Below, piece by piece: positions 11,242-21,666 of a stretch of DNA of 64,000 nucleotides; within the stretch, counting starts at the first letter, position 1, and each line of letters opens with the position of its first letter. Source of the stretch: Puccinia triticina (Eukaryota; Basidiomycota; Pucciniomycetes; Pucciniales; Pucciniaceae); contig NC_070561.1 of NCBI RefSeq assembly GCF_026914185.1, positions 7,688,001-7,752,000 on the forward strand, given 5' to 3'. The translations under genes and the position numbers were made by a program. A model generated the notes under the pieces. That model searched no databases, was not told where the DNA came from, and saw nothing but the letters and a program-made list of their open reading frames with translations.

Positions 11242-12471
11242 CTAAGGAGAAGCACCGTTCGATTGTCCATTCAGCGCGGCAGCGGCCTGACCTTCAGCTG
11301 CGGTGTTGGCTCCGGGAGAGGCTTTAGCAAGGCCGGCGGGAGCAGGAGCGCCACCTACAGTGCTAGCGGCCTGAGATCCGGCGAGTACGGGGGCACCAGC
11401 TGCAGAAGCGCTATCAGCCTGGGCTCCAACGGGGGTAGGGACACCAGCAAGAGAAACGTCATTCGCCTGAGCTCCAGCGGGGGTGGGAAGGCCAGCGGTG
11501 GGAGCACTACTGTTGGCCAATGCTCCGGGGGCAGTGGGGACGCCAGCTGCAGAGTCACTAGTGGACTGGGCTCCGGCGAGGGTGGGAGCGCCAGCTGCAG
11601 GAGCTGTACTGTTGGCAAGCGCTGCGGCGGGGGTGGGGACGCCAGATGAGGGTTCGCGGTCAGCCTGAGCTCCAGAGGCGGCTGCAGATGAGTACCCTTC
11701 CTTTTGAGGAGAACGGCTTGCTGGATCCTGTGCGGTACCATTCAGCGGGTTAATGCCGGCTTGAGATGGGTCGACGGGTGCCAATGAGTAACCCTGCTTG
11801 TCCGGGGCACGGCTGGTCGGGTCTTGAGCGGTGCCGTCCGGTTGATTGCCAGGAGCGGAGAGGGTAGGGTTGCTTCCGAAAGGCTGGCTTCCATTTACAG
11901 GGGCTTGGCTGGTCGAGTCTTGGACAGTGCCATTGGGCTGGCTACATTTGGGCGACTTGCGTGTTGGGTCTTGAAGTGTGCCATTCATGGGCTGGCCTGA
12001 TGTCGGGTACTGGGCTGTTGGGTCTTGGACTGTGGCATTCAGGGGACCAGACGAGTAGGGCGCGTGTTGTGGCGACTTGCTTGCTGCGTCTTGCAGTGTG
12101 CCATTCATGGGCTGGCCATATGTTGGAGACTGGCTTGTTGGGTCTTGGACTGTAGCATTGGGGGGACCAGACGAGTAACCTTCGTGTTTTGGCAACTTGC
12201 TTTCTGCGTCTTGAACAGTACCGTTGGCCGGGGGCAGGTCATCAGGGCCTGCCGGGGTATCTTCAGGGTCGGATCCGGAATCCTTCTTGCTTCCGTAGCC
12301 TTCGTCGTCGCGTCTGTGAACCTCTTTGCCAATGGACCGGCGGGCCTTGCTCGTCAAATAAAGACCATCATTCACCGCCCGAGTGTCTAGGTTTGTCGGT
12401 GAGGCGGAGAAACCGTTGCTGAGCACGAGGACGCTGATAGCAACAATCAAGCTGACGTTCATCTGTAACAT
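11242..12471 (-). CDS. Secreted repeat-rich protein, paralogue of the 2937-3608 gene
   Basis: A single open frame of 409 residues from the methionine before the signal peptide (another in-frame ATG lies at 12522). Signal-peptide shape: MLQMNVSLIVAISVLVLS, ending near ASPTNLDTR. Basic pairs (KARRS, VHRRDDE) follow at about residues 40-57. Next come about eight degenerate repeats built on N-G/A-T-V/L-Q-D with P/S/Y-rich spacers (about 85-255). Six or seven keep an N-X-T sequon, so N-glycosylation is likely if the protein is secreted. The C-terminal third is an Ala/Gly/Pro repeat with period near 19, built on AGVPTPAGA. No cysteine framework is visible. The shared N-terminus with the other gene argues for a small local family whose repeat region evolves fast. 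Function unknown; a wall or secreted effector-like role is only inferred. Confidence 0.68.
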   Translation of the reverse strand: MLQMNVSLIVAISVLVLSNGFSASPTNLDTRAVNDGLYLTSKARRSIGKEVHRRDDEGYGSKKDSGSDPEDTPAGPDDLPPANGTVQDAESKLPKHEGYSSGPPNATVQDPTSQSPTYGQPMNGTLQDAASKSPQHAPYSSGPLNATVQDPTAQYPTSGQPMNGTLQDPTRKSPKCSQPNGTVQDSTSQAPVNGSQPFGSNPTLSAPGNQPDGTAQDPTSRAPDKQGYSLAPVDPSQAGINPLNGTAQDPASRSPQKEGYSSAAASGAQADREPSSGVPTPAAALANSTAPAAGAPTLAGAQSTSDSAAGVPTAPGALANSSAPTAGLPTPAGAQANDVSLAGVPTPVGAQADSASAAGAPVLAGSQAASTVGGAPAPAGLAKASPGANTAAEGQAAAALNGQSNGASP

Positions 12472-12522
12472 TATGGTCGAGTAACTGTTGTGTTCTGTGC
12501 AATCACTGTAATTCGTCAGCAC

Positions 12523-14240
12523 GAAGTTCCAAACATAGCTTCAGAGAGTGGTAAAATGAGGGGGAAAAGTGGCAAGAACAAACAAAAGGTGAGCAGAGGT
12601 GACGCGGCCTTGCTAAAAGTGGGTTTGGGGTGGGCAGATGTGATTTGTATGAACAAAGACTGTCAAAGTCAGTGAGATTGAAGAGTTTGCCGAGCTTATT
12701 TCTGGAAGATCCCTTGTTTCGAGCCGACTTTGAAAGGTTCACGCTTAGTAAGAGGGGCAACAGACAATCCCAGTTGATGGCTAGCAAACAAACAAAAGAT
12801 ATTGACAATGAAGATAATCTAAGGAAAAACAGTACTGGACTGCAGAGATCTCGAAGAAATGTATGTACGAAGGATGCTGTGGATAGGGCTAGACAAACAA
12901 AGAGCCTTCCATTTTATAGTAGTACCAATGGCAGAGGTGTCTCGATCACTGGATCTGAGCCATTAGGGTACTAGCGGATGGCCAAGCTCATCTTAGTGCT
13001 CATCAAGCACTGATGAAGCCATGCCTACAGGCTACGGCCCGGTGATCTCTCCCACCCAAAGCGACAATGTTTTCCCGGTGCTACCTCGTGCTGGGGCTCA
13101 ATGAGGTTGTACTCAGCTTTGTGTCGCTCCTTGGATGCAAGATGAGGGCTGACGATGTTGAATCCACGACGCACAACCTGGTGCAATTCGAGACTGCCAG
13201 CTACCAGGGTTACAGATGTTATTGCACAGAAGCTGCAATGTAAAGCGGGCGATGTTATCATGCCTGAGGACAATCCAATGATCATTCGTAGTGCTGTGTG
13301 AGGCCGTGGTAAAAATTGGGCAGGTCGGCCCGTGCCCCGCTGAGTCCGGGACTCGAGTGAGGCTTGGGGGGACAACCTCACCATGTGGGACGCTCCCTGA
13401 ACGCAACAGATGTATTACCGAAGGCTAATGATTAGGCATGTTTTTTCTGACGTCCCGTTTCGCTTTAGCATTGGGCACCAAGCTTACAAGCTCCGTATTT
13501 TGAGCCTCAGAGGCTATATCGAACAAGGCAGCCAGTAAATTTCTGGAATGATCAAGTTGCAGTTCATCTATCTCTGTAGAAGTCAACACTGATCAGTGAT
13601 CACCGCTGCGGGTCGTGAAAGCTGCTGCGGGGACACTGTGAATAAGCCCTTTCAACCCCTCCGCTAGTAAAGTATCGTGACACCTGCTTACACATTTCAT
13701 TGAATATGAGTCTGACTTTACGCTTAAAAATGGAAAACATCTCTGAATGTGATGCTCCCAATAGATAGCTATCTCTTGGACTTGGATGAATGATAATGTG
13801 AAAATGCAGATTACAGGTCTCCTATTCTCTCGATGAACTTGAGCACTCAGGAAGCAAAGCGGCACACTTGCACAATGAAGCAGCTAAGAACCCCAGTTGC
13901 AAAAATCTCGAACAATCAAAGCTTTCAACATCTCAAAAAAAAGAGTATCTTGCTTCCATGAAAGCTTCAAATTTAAATTCAACCATAATTTCCTTAACAA
14001 CTTGGTTTCCTCATATAGAGAGAGGTCTAGATGTTTGATTGGTTTACAGAAAATAGGGAATATTGGAGGCTTGGAATTTGGAAGTATAGTCTTTGGCAGG
14101 ACTGAAGGTCTGGATAGCAGGATAGATTAGGAGATTACTGTATTGATTAGTTCAAGATAAGTGTTTTTTTTTTCTTTATTTAGAGCTTGAGCTTGAAGAA
14201 TCTGATAACTTGAGATGCTGAAAAGGCTGCCTTGAATACC
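12523..14240. other. Intergenic, nothing recognised
   Basis: Short overlapping open frames at 13025-13406 (both registers of the minus strand) and 13593-13865 look random. No splice-linked gene, tRNA or inverted repeat was found. Confidence 0.45.
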
Positions 14241-14735
14241 TGAGAGTCAAAGGATGGCAAAGTTCACATGCCTCTTGTCTTGATTTCTTTGGATCCGGTT
14301 CATTTTCTTAGCTGCCCCCAACATATCTTTTCTTGGTAAGTTGACGCCTTAGAAAGTTATTTGTTTGTTTTCAAAACATATGAGGGGTATTATATATTGA
14401 ATGATTAATCCCATTTGTAAACTTAAGCGGTCACTGAGAGAGATTCCCTCAGAAGCACGGGGATGAAAATACTACATACACCATAATTGGGGGATGGGAA
14501 CGTTCATAGGCCTCCTCGTGTCCTAATTTCTTTGGATCCGGCTCACTTTCTTCCAAGTCGCCACTGGCATCTCTTTTCTTGGTCCTGAGACGCCTTCAGA
14601 ATTTATTTGTTTGTTTTCAAAACATATAAGGTGTAAGAGAATATATATCAAATGATCAATCCCATTTGGAAACTAAGAGGTCACTGAGTATTTTATTTCA
14701 AAAGCATGGATATGAAAGTACGACATACTCCATCA
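14241..14735. repeat. Tandem duplication of about 245 bp
   Basis: The block from about 14251 to 14489 recurs, diverged, from about 14493 to 14735. Shared landmarks are TTTCTTTGGATCCGG, ATTTGTTTGTTTTCAAAACAT and GGTCACTGAG, each spaced the same way. The right copy contains the 3' end of the small secreted-protein gene at 14698-14991, and the left copy contains only the matching end fragment. The duplication therefore covers the 3' flank of that gene. Confidence 0.75.
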
Positions 14736-14991
14736 TCATCGTGTGCTCGTGTGGCACACATAGCTCTTGCACGGGCGTTTTAGGACTGAGAATTCCACAA
14801 GTCTTGCAGTGTACAAACGTTACGGGATTCGGACAGTGATTTGAGCATCCCGGAAATGCACAAAGGGGCTTAATCCGTTCCATGAATAACACTGTTGTCG
14901 TGCACTTCTTCTTTGTATGAATATATACACCTGGGTTTGTTGAGCTTGGGGGCAGAGTAAAAATCAAGAGGAACATTTTGAAGAGCTTCAT
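14698..14991 (-). CDS. Small Cys-rich secreted protein, candidate effector
   Basis: A 97-residue frame. A hydrophobic N-terminus (MKLFKMFLLIFTL) suggests a signal peptide. The mature part has seven cysteines, in a dense block: CAFPGCSNHCPNP, then VHCKTCG and LCVPHEH, and one near the end. The block of closely spaced C and H residues could be stabilised by disulfides or, if retained inside the cell, could bind zinc. No family is recognised. The 3' flank is tandemly duplicated. An intron could remove part of the N-terminal half (a GTGTAT follows the codons for STNPG), so the exact model is uncertain. Confidence 0.45.
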   Translation of the reverse strand: MKLFKMFLLIFTLPPSSTNPGVYIHTKKKCTTTVLFMERIKPLCAFPGCSNHCPNPVTFVHCKTCGILSPKTPVQELCVPHEHTMMMEYVVLSYPCF

Positions 14992-16282
14992 AATGTGTGT
15001 GTATTCTGTGATATCAAATTGTGAAGTATACCATCAATCAGAAAACACTTTCAAGAAGCAAATACTCTTGCCATATGATGCATTCCTTTTGCGTACTTAC
15101 CTTAATAAAGAGCAGGAACTAAGGACTTGGATAGACTTCAAATGTCAACTTGTCAGCTAGGCTTGCGCAAACAATCTTCAGATGGGAAGCTTTCCTTGAA
15201 AAAGATGAGATGTGGTTGTAAAAGTTATTTAGATAAGTAGTTATTGAGTTATGTGCAATGATTACGGGTTCTACGGCGTTATTGAGGAGGGGGTAGCTAC
15301 AGCGCTTGTCACAGTGGAGTCCTTTCTTTTAATTAGCGCTTTGAAAACGACCAGCATTGCCAAACGCTGTTGAGCCACTGTGGGTGATGGATATATGCGC
15401 TAGGAAGTTTATCGCTCATGACGATCTCGATTGAGGGAGTTAGAGCCCTCGAGACCTTATATAAATATGTATGTAATGGTCGAGTTTCCCCGCCGCGTTT
15501 GACTCATTTTGAAACTCTAACCACACTTGAACCAACGACCGACGTTAATGCTTAGTTTGCATCAACTCTTGAGTACATACTGTTAATCTGGGGTCGTTGT
15601 TGCGCTGAGCTAAGGCAAGCCCAGCTGTTTCATATAAAAAACAGCACTGCTGCAAGCTTGCTTACCCTTGGCTCAATGAACTGAGTTGGCAATAGATACC
15701 AACACGGTTGGCAGCGGCCAAAAACGTACAAGATCCTCAGGAGTGTGGAGGCAAACTTTGAAAGATGTCTGATGGACCATGCATCGGGGCTTTCTTTTCC
15801 ATAATTCAGATAATAACGCAACTCTCTAAAACCCATCAACAGATCGAGACCGTGCACGCAGCGACCTAACTTCGTTTTTTTTCTCTTCACATTGAAACAG
15901 TCTGGTATGTGTCTTAGCGAGACTTGCCCCACACAAGCTCATGTACGCGACCCACGAACCCCGCGTTTTTCTTACGTCTCAGAAGCATGATTATTTATCC
16001 CGATACTCGGTAGAATCGTGGGTCACCTGCTCTCAACACACTAAAAGGAAAAATGGATAAGGGCCATCACATGTACTGAGATTTCAAGAGAGACAAAGAC
16101 AATGAGTGGATGTGTGTGCCCTACAAAGCAGCTGTAGGCGCGAGAGATAGAGGGAATAATCTTTTGAGACCAAGATGAAAGGAGGACCATATTACTCCCT
16201 TCTCCACCACCCATAAAAAGGTGGTTTTTTCATATATCCCGCTCTGTTTTCTGTTTTTTTTTTTTTGGTGGGAGGGAAGAGT
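14992..16282. other. Intergenic, nothing recognised
   Basis: A 100-codon minus-strand frame at 15630-15932 is Leu/Arg-rich without family features and is not called. No RNA gene or transposon end is visible. A T-run near 16240-16270 lies just downstream of the RBM39-like stop codon and may be part of its 3' end region. Confidence 0.45.
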
Positions 16283-18932
16283 TTACTTTCCTCCATGAGC
16301 AGCGACGAGTGCATCAGATATAAAAGCGGCGGTGATTTGGCGGCCGCCGAACCAGCGATTATTGAGCCCAGTGATTGCCTTTTGGGCGGAAGGCACGGAA
16401 TCGAAGGTGATATAGATATCGCCAGCCTTTCAAAGAGGACGACAGACCACCAGGAAAAAAAGTGCCAACGGGGAGGGGGGGATCAGCAGGCAAATCCGTG
16501 TGCACAGTCGACATGATGGAGAGAGGGGAGTGAAGACTGACGGTGGATTCTTTCTCGATCGCGATGGCCAAGACTGGCCCGTATTTCTCCTCGCATTCAC
16601 CCTTGACATCGTCGCGGAGCTCGATGTCCCATCCTTGCTCGGTCTCTTCCTCCGGATTGAACATGTTTTTCAAGAGCACTGAGCGCGACGTAGCCGTGGG
16701 AATATTCGGGCGGAACCTGCGGATTGTAGCCAATCACCCCAAAACTGAGTTTTTTCTGCAACTCGAGACATGCGTGGAAAAGTAGATGGAATTTGAGGGA
16801 TGACTCACATGTCGGTGACTGGGACATTGGTCGGCTGTTCTGTCCTCGCGAGCTTGTGCATCAACTCGACGCGGGAGATTTGATTCAAGTTACCACCAAC
16901 TAAGGGATGAGAAGAGGCGGCATCAGCAGTGGGTAAAGCCAAGATCGAAAAAAGAGAGTATCAAAAACGTACTTGGGTCTTCCAAGCGCTCTTCGAAATT
17001 GCTAGGTGCAGGGGCGGCAAAGTTGCCTACCGCAGGGGTAACCATGGCTGGATTGGCTACACCGGGTGCGGTGGCATTCAGCAGGGCAGCTGGGGGCTGA
17101 GCTTTGATCTGAGTAATTAAAGTGGGCGTCAGCAATAACATCCGACATGCAAGGAAGTAATCCAGAAACGAACCTCAACTCGCAAGGCACGACCAGCCAA
17201 CTGGAACCCATTCATTTTTTCGGTTGCATTTTTTGCATCATGCATGTTTTTGAACCTAGAAGCAAGGAATAAAAACAATAAGAGATCTCGCTCGACTGAG
17301 AGACGAGTGCTATTAATTTTGACACTTACTGAACAAAGGCATATCCTTTACTCTTGCCAGTGATCTGATCTCTGTGAAGGTCGACGTATTCGATATCACC
17401 AAAGGGTTGGAAGACCTGTCGAATATCGTCATCTGTAAGATTGAAATTCAGTGAGCCCACATAAAGTCTGGCGTAGCTGTTGGGATCGTTCGGACCCGGT
17501 CCCCTGTTGATATCACGAGCACACTCCATCTGAGCAAGATTTTTTTCTTCTTCTTCCAAGTGTAGATAGACGATCCAGATCTCAGACTCACCTGGCTTTG
17601 GGGGCAACGAAGGGCCGGAGAACAGGTGGGGCTGGAGCCGTGGCCACAAATCCAGGCGGCACATTGGGCTGAGTATTGGCCATGGCTTGACGGTTTTTTT
17701 CTGCTTCGGTATATTGGACCATGACTGGCAGACCAAGCAATTTAGTTCCAGTTAGTGCCAGTGCTTTCTGAACACTTTCCAATTCACGAAATTCTACGTA
17801 TCCGACTCTAAGTGGAGATGTGTGCACAGAACTTGTGTGAGTCAAATGAATGGTTAGATTGATGGATAAAGCTGGATCTGACTGACCCTTTGGATCGACG
17901 GGAGATACGATCAGTGATCAATCTGGCATCGCGAACTTTCCCGGCCTGTTGCTCGAAGAATTGAAAGAGTTCGCGATCGCCCACACGAGCAGAAAGTTGA
18001 GAGACAAAAACAGAACGCATCTCATGTTCTTCCTCTGTTAGACTGGAGGGTGGTCGGATGGTATGTAGGAAGTTAGTGGTGATCTTGGCCATGCTGAGGG
18101 TAGTCACTCACTGAGGACTCGAGGACCTCCGTGGGGGTGAGCCAGTGGGCTCATAGGGCCGATAGCGAGGACTTCGGCGATCTGGGCGGCGACGTCTGAG
18201 AAGGATTGCGTGAGGAGTGAGTTAGCGGCAGGAATAAAGTGATGTATTTATTTCGTGGATATGAACCCACCTGTCTTCGCCCTCAGCCTCTTCAAATCTC
18301 CTCTGTCGCTCAGATTCTCTGTCATCCACATCCCGCGAGCGTGGCTCTTTAGATCGCTCCCTACTCCTGCTACGCTGCCTCTTGCGATGGCGGTCCCTGT
18401 CCTCGTCGAGGTCGCGGGACCGATGACTGCGTTTCGGGTCCCGCTCCCGCGCTCGATCTTTCTCTCGCTCCCTATCCCGCTCGCGGTCCCGTTCAGAGTC
18501 CCTATCTCCTCGCGAATCCCTATCTCCTCGTGAATCCCTATCTCCTCGCGAATCCCTATCTCCCCGCTCTCGGTGCCGGTCTCGGTTCCTGTCTCGCTCG
18601 CGGTCTCTGTCACGCCTATCACGCTCTCGGTGTCTGCTACGATCAGTATGGCTTCTTTCAGTGGTCTCACGAGAGCGAGAGCGGTGTTTCCTATGGCTCC
18701 GACTACTATGACTTCGGATATCTGAGTCCTTTCCAGGAGAGCGATCGGGCAGTTTCTTGGAGCGGTGGCTCCTCGGAGCGCTGCCTGTCTCGTTCTTCCC
18801 CTCGCCGTCTACCCCGTCGGCATGCCCAGTCGGAGTCCTGATCTCCTCGCTCTCGGCTCCGTTGTCGACCCCGGTCTTGGCCACGCTCTCGGTGTCGGCT
18901 GGGGCGGGCGCGGCTTCTTCCAGTGGTTTCAT
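16283..18932 (-). CDS. RBM39: RBM39/Rsd1-like splicing factor (RS domain, RRMs, UHM)
   Basis: Ten exons, 639 residues: 18932-18271, 18195-18112, 18042-17887, 17807-17592, 17503-17330, 17255-17174, 17108-16973, 16899-16809, 16716-16542, 16426-16283. All junctions are GT..AG and keep the frame. Order: acidic start; Arg/Ser/Asp-rich RS region with four GDRDSR repeats (about 60-225); RRM1 with RSVFVSQL and [12 protein letters not shown]2 with [12 protein letters not shown] and [11 protein letters not shown]; an Ala/Pro linker; and a C-terminal U2AF-homology motif with [12 protein letters not shown] and [14 protein letters not shown]. This is the layout of RBM39/CC1.3/Rsd1, a nuclear protein acting with U2AF and SF3b in 3' splice-site recognition. 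The strong acceptor at 17530 would break the frame; the one ending CAACAG at 17504 keeps it. A 5' extension upstream of 18932 is possible. Confidence 0.93.
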
Positions 18933-19532
18933 GAGGGCAAGTGTTTGGTTTTTTTCGGCTTGAGTGAGTTCGACTGACTGAGTCTTTCCGAGGATGTCGA
19001 TGGGCTGTTTCCCGGAACGTTGACGGATGGAAGCAGAAAGTCGCCAGCCCCCCCTCCCCAGCGAACCACAGGGGGGGCTACGCAAGAGGGAGACCCCTCC
19101 CGCGGCAACAGGGGCTAGAGAAGGACCCCCTGGCCCCTGGATACGGTAGCAGCCGACAGGAGCCCTTCCAGCCTCGTACTGGCTCATGGCCAACCTTAAC
19201 TCTGGCTGGCCAACCGGCGCCCCTGGATACCACCAACGGCGCCACTATGGCGCAGACTGCGGTCGTGGACTGGGGAGACAGCAGGCTGCGGTACAATTGA
19301 AATTGGCCTGATTTTGTGGCACAGCAACTTGTATGTGTGAAGAGATAACCCAACTTCACCAGGACCCCAGGGTCGGAATGTCTCCAGCTTCTGACGGCGT
19401 CCGTCTATATATGAGATCCCATGAGTCGGCTTCTGAGTGTCAGTTGCCACAACAAGAGTAACCGCGAAACATCATCTAACCGCACAAAGTTATAGTAAAT
19501 CCATCACATCTTTTTGATCCAGTATTCTGCTA
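18933..19532. other. Upstream region between two divergent genes
   Basis: The frame of the RBM39-like first exon stays open to 19193, but that part (Gly/Pro/Arg-rich) lacks RS-region character and may be 5' untranslated. A second minus-strand frame at 19196-19450 has no recognisable features. The region probably holds the promoters of both divergent neighbours. Confidence 0.4.
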
Positions 19533-20072
19533 ATGCCGAAGCTTCTCTTGGTAATCTTTGTTCACGTCGGAGTTGCCTTGGCCGACTACTCTATCTTTGA
19601 ATGTGCACAAGGAAGGGGCTACTGTGCTGTCCTAGCCCCCTCTGCAACCAGGGCTAATCGTAAGTCTTCTCATGATCAAGACCAGAGAGAGCTCGAATGA
19701 GCTTATATTTCACCCATGTAATGTTATTTCTGACTCTGAATGATTATTATTGGCTTCCCGCTATACACTAGTGACTTACGTGGGCGTCCTCCCAGACCAT
19801 CGTTTGACCTGTGCTTTTCATCAAGTAGGCGGAAATACCGTAGACAACTGGTGCTGCCTAAAGGATATGGGTGTCGGTGTATGTCATTCTATTCTTGGCT
19901 CCGATTTTAAACCGGCTGCAATGAGAAAAATCGCTGAATGTTAAAAAAATGCCTCTTGAACTTCAAATCCCTCTAGCCCCCGGTCACCGAGAGTACACCA
20001 CACGTGGAAGTGACCCCTGCGGTAATGGAACAAGGACAATGTACTAAGCCTTTAAGTATCAATTACCCTTAA
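19533..20072 (+). CDS. Small secreted Cys-containing protein, candidate effector
   Basis: Three exons (19533-19659, 19772-19878, 19977-20072) give 109 residues in one frame. The N-terminus MPKLLLVIFVHVGVALA is a signal-peptide shape, followed by DYSIFECAQGRGYC. Exon 2 ends with DNWCCLKDMGVG and exon 3 carries one more Cys in EQGQCTKP, giving six cysteines in the mature part including an adjacent CC pair. Donors are GTAAGT and GTATGT, acceptors TAG. Using the GTGTAT two bases earlier as second donor would change exon 3. The CC pair recalls hydrophobins, but two cysteines and the spacing are missing, so I do not call one. Function unknown; secretion inferred. Confidence 0.55.
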
Positions 20073-20125
20073 AATGTATTCGAAGATCTCTTGGACACTT
20101 GTAGCACCGCAACCAATCAATCACG

Positions 20126-20425
20126 CTAAATCATACCTGAGATGGCTTCCAGCTGGTTTGCATACCGGAATGTAGCAATATAGGAGCATCTCCACATTTT
20201 GATTGCAGCCTGGCTGTCACTGTCAGTAGTAATGATGATGCGTGCAAATTTTGTTGAAGACTGAGCCTCCCTGCCTATTTTGAGCCCTAGTCGGATGCCG
20301 ACTAATTCACATTCGAAGTTCGACATTGCACCTGGGAGTCGGCCAGGAAAGCAAGTTTGGACCTGCCGCCATTTGCCGTGAGCGCCGCCGCTCTGGCTGC
20401 TAGTACGGACAGCGCAGCACCTCAC
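20126..20425 (-). pseudogene. LINE-type RNase H fragment
   Basis: The frame carries SNFECELVGIRLGLKIG and, further on, ITTDSDSQAAIKM. These match the acidic ELxG and DSxxAI motifs of the RNase H domain at the end of fungal non-LTR retrotransposons. No reverse transcriptase is adjacent, so this is an isolated relic. Confidence 0.6.
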
Positions 20426-20439
20426 AAACCCTCTGCGTA

Positions 20440-20841
20440 TTTAAAGGAGCGCGCTGCGCAAGAGCACAAAGAATTGGGGGATGGCTTCTTCCCCTCGATA
20501 TGGTATTCCCCCCGATGACCTGTCTGCGCCGGCCATCGAGGGGAGTCGGTACCCCCTCCAATGAGTCTGCAGCCATCGAGGGGAGGTGGTATTCCCCCCG
20601 GTGACCAGCCTGCGCGGGCCATTCTCTACATTACCGGTGTATGCCGGTCATCCAGGGAGGGTGGCGTTCTCCTTGATGCCCGGTGGGTCATCAAGAGGCG
20701 ATTCCCTCGCAATGACCGGCACCGGTCATTGAAGTGCTAGGCGCAAATGGCGGGTACCCGGGTTCAGGGTACCCGCCCTTTTTTTTCTGCGAAAGGAGAC
20801 ACCCGCACCCGCACCCGGCACCCGCCAACGGGTACTAGGAC
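20440..20841. repeat. Palindromic GATGACC-type repeats and GGTACCC-rich end
   Basis: Degenerate units of about 50 bp contain ATCGAGGGGAG and inverted GATGACC motifs. They are followed by GGGTACCC palindromes and a C/A-rich stretch. The same style appears inside the elements at 24.9-25.6, 48.4-48.9 and 52.8-53.6 kb. It may be the left part of a miniature element that the hAT element at 20842 later split: the sequence right of that insertion ends GGCCATCCCTA, close to the GCCATCTCTA terminus seen elsewhere. Confidence 0.45.
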
Positions 20842-21666
20842 TAGGGTTGAGAATTGGGCCGGCCCATACTAGCCCACTCGGTTTTTGTTTGGCCCCCACA
20901 AGGGTCCGAACTGTCCGAACATAATTGGATGGGCCAAGATCCGTGGGACTCTTGGAATGGCCCAACCCAAAACGGGTTGGGCTGGGCCGGGTTACTGATT
21001 TCATTGGGTCGGACTCGGACTCGGGTTAGACTCGGGTCAGACCCACAAACAAGCACTTGTAGTTGTGAGCTCAGCCAAGATCCAGGATTCCCACTTCGAC
21101 TCAAGGCAAGTACCCCTTCACCTCCTGCCCTTCCAAAAAAAAAAACCCCCGTTATAGAAAGAGAGAAAGCAAGATCTGATGGTGGCTTTTCTCTCTCTCG
21201 ATATATATTTGAGTTGCAGATGTTTTATTGCCTTTCCGAGTCTCACTATCACTTTATCTGACACCCGGATTAGCCTACCAGATCCGAGTCCCGACGCATG
21301 GCGAATTACCAGCCAAAGAAACCGAGCGTATGAAAAGTCTATAGCAAGTGTCCACTTGACGCGAAGCTTGTCCTTTGCAATGTGTGCCTCAGAGCGTTGT
21401 CATGTATGGTTTTTGAGAAACACACCAGCTTGTCGAGCGGCTACTCCCCCTGATATCACCTGCCACGACATCTTCCACTTCTCTGTGTCTCTTCAGTACA
21501 TCGCGAGTGAGGACAACATCAAATCAACCAAGCCATCATTCTGTGGATGTCTTCGGATCTAATCAGGTCTCTGCCGAAGAATGTAAATACATACAAATAA
21601 AAAACAAAATTTCACAAAGAAGGATTGGTTGAACAAAAACCAGAAAATGCTTGGAATACAATGAAC

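Noticed and set aside
11233..11741. Gly/Ser-rich and other frames opposite or beside the second secreted-protein gene
   Set aside because: They are shadows of the Ala/Pro repeat in another frame or strand.
19772..20072. Hydrophobin identity for the small secreted protein
   Set aside because: It has six, not eight, cysteines in the mature part, with only one CC pair and the wrong spacing.
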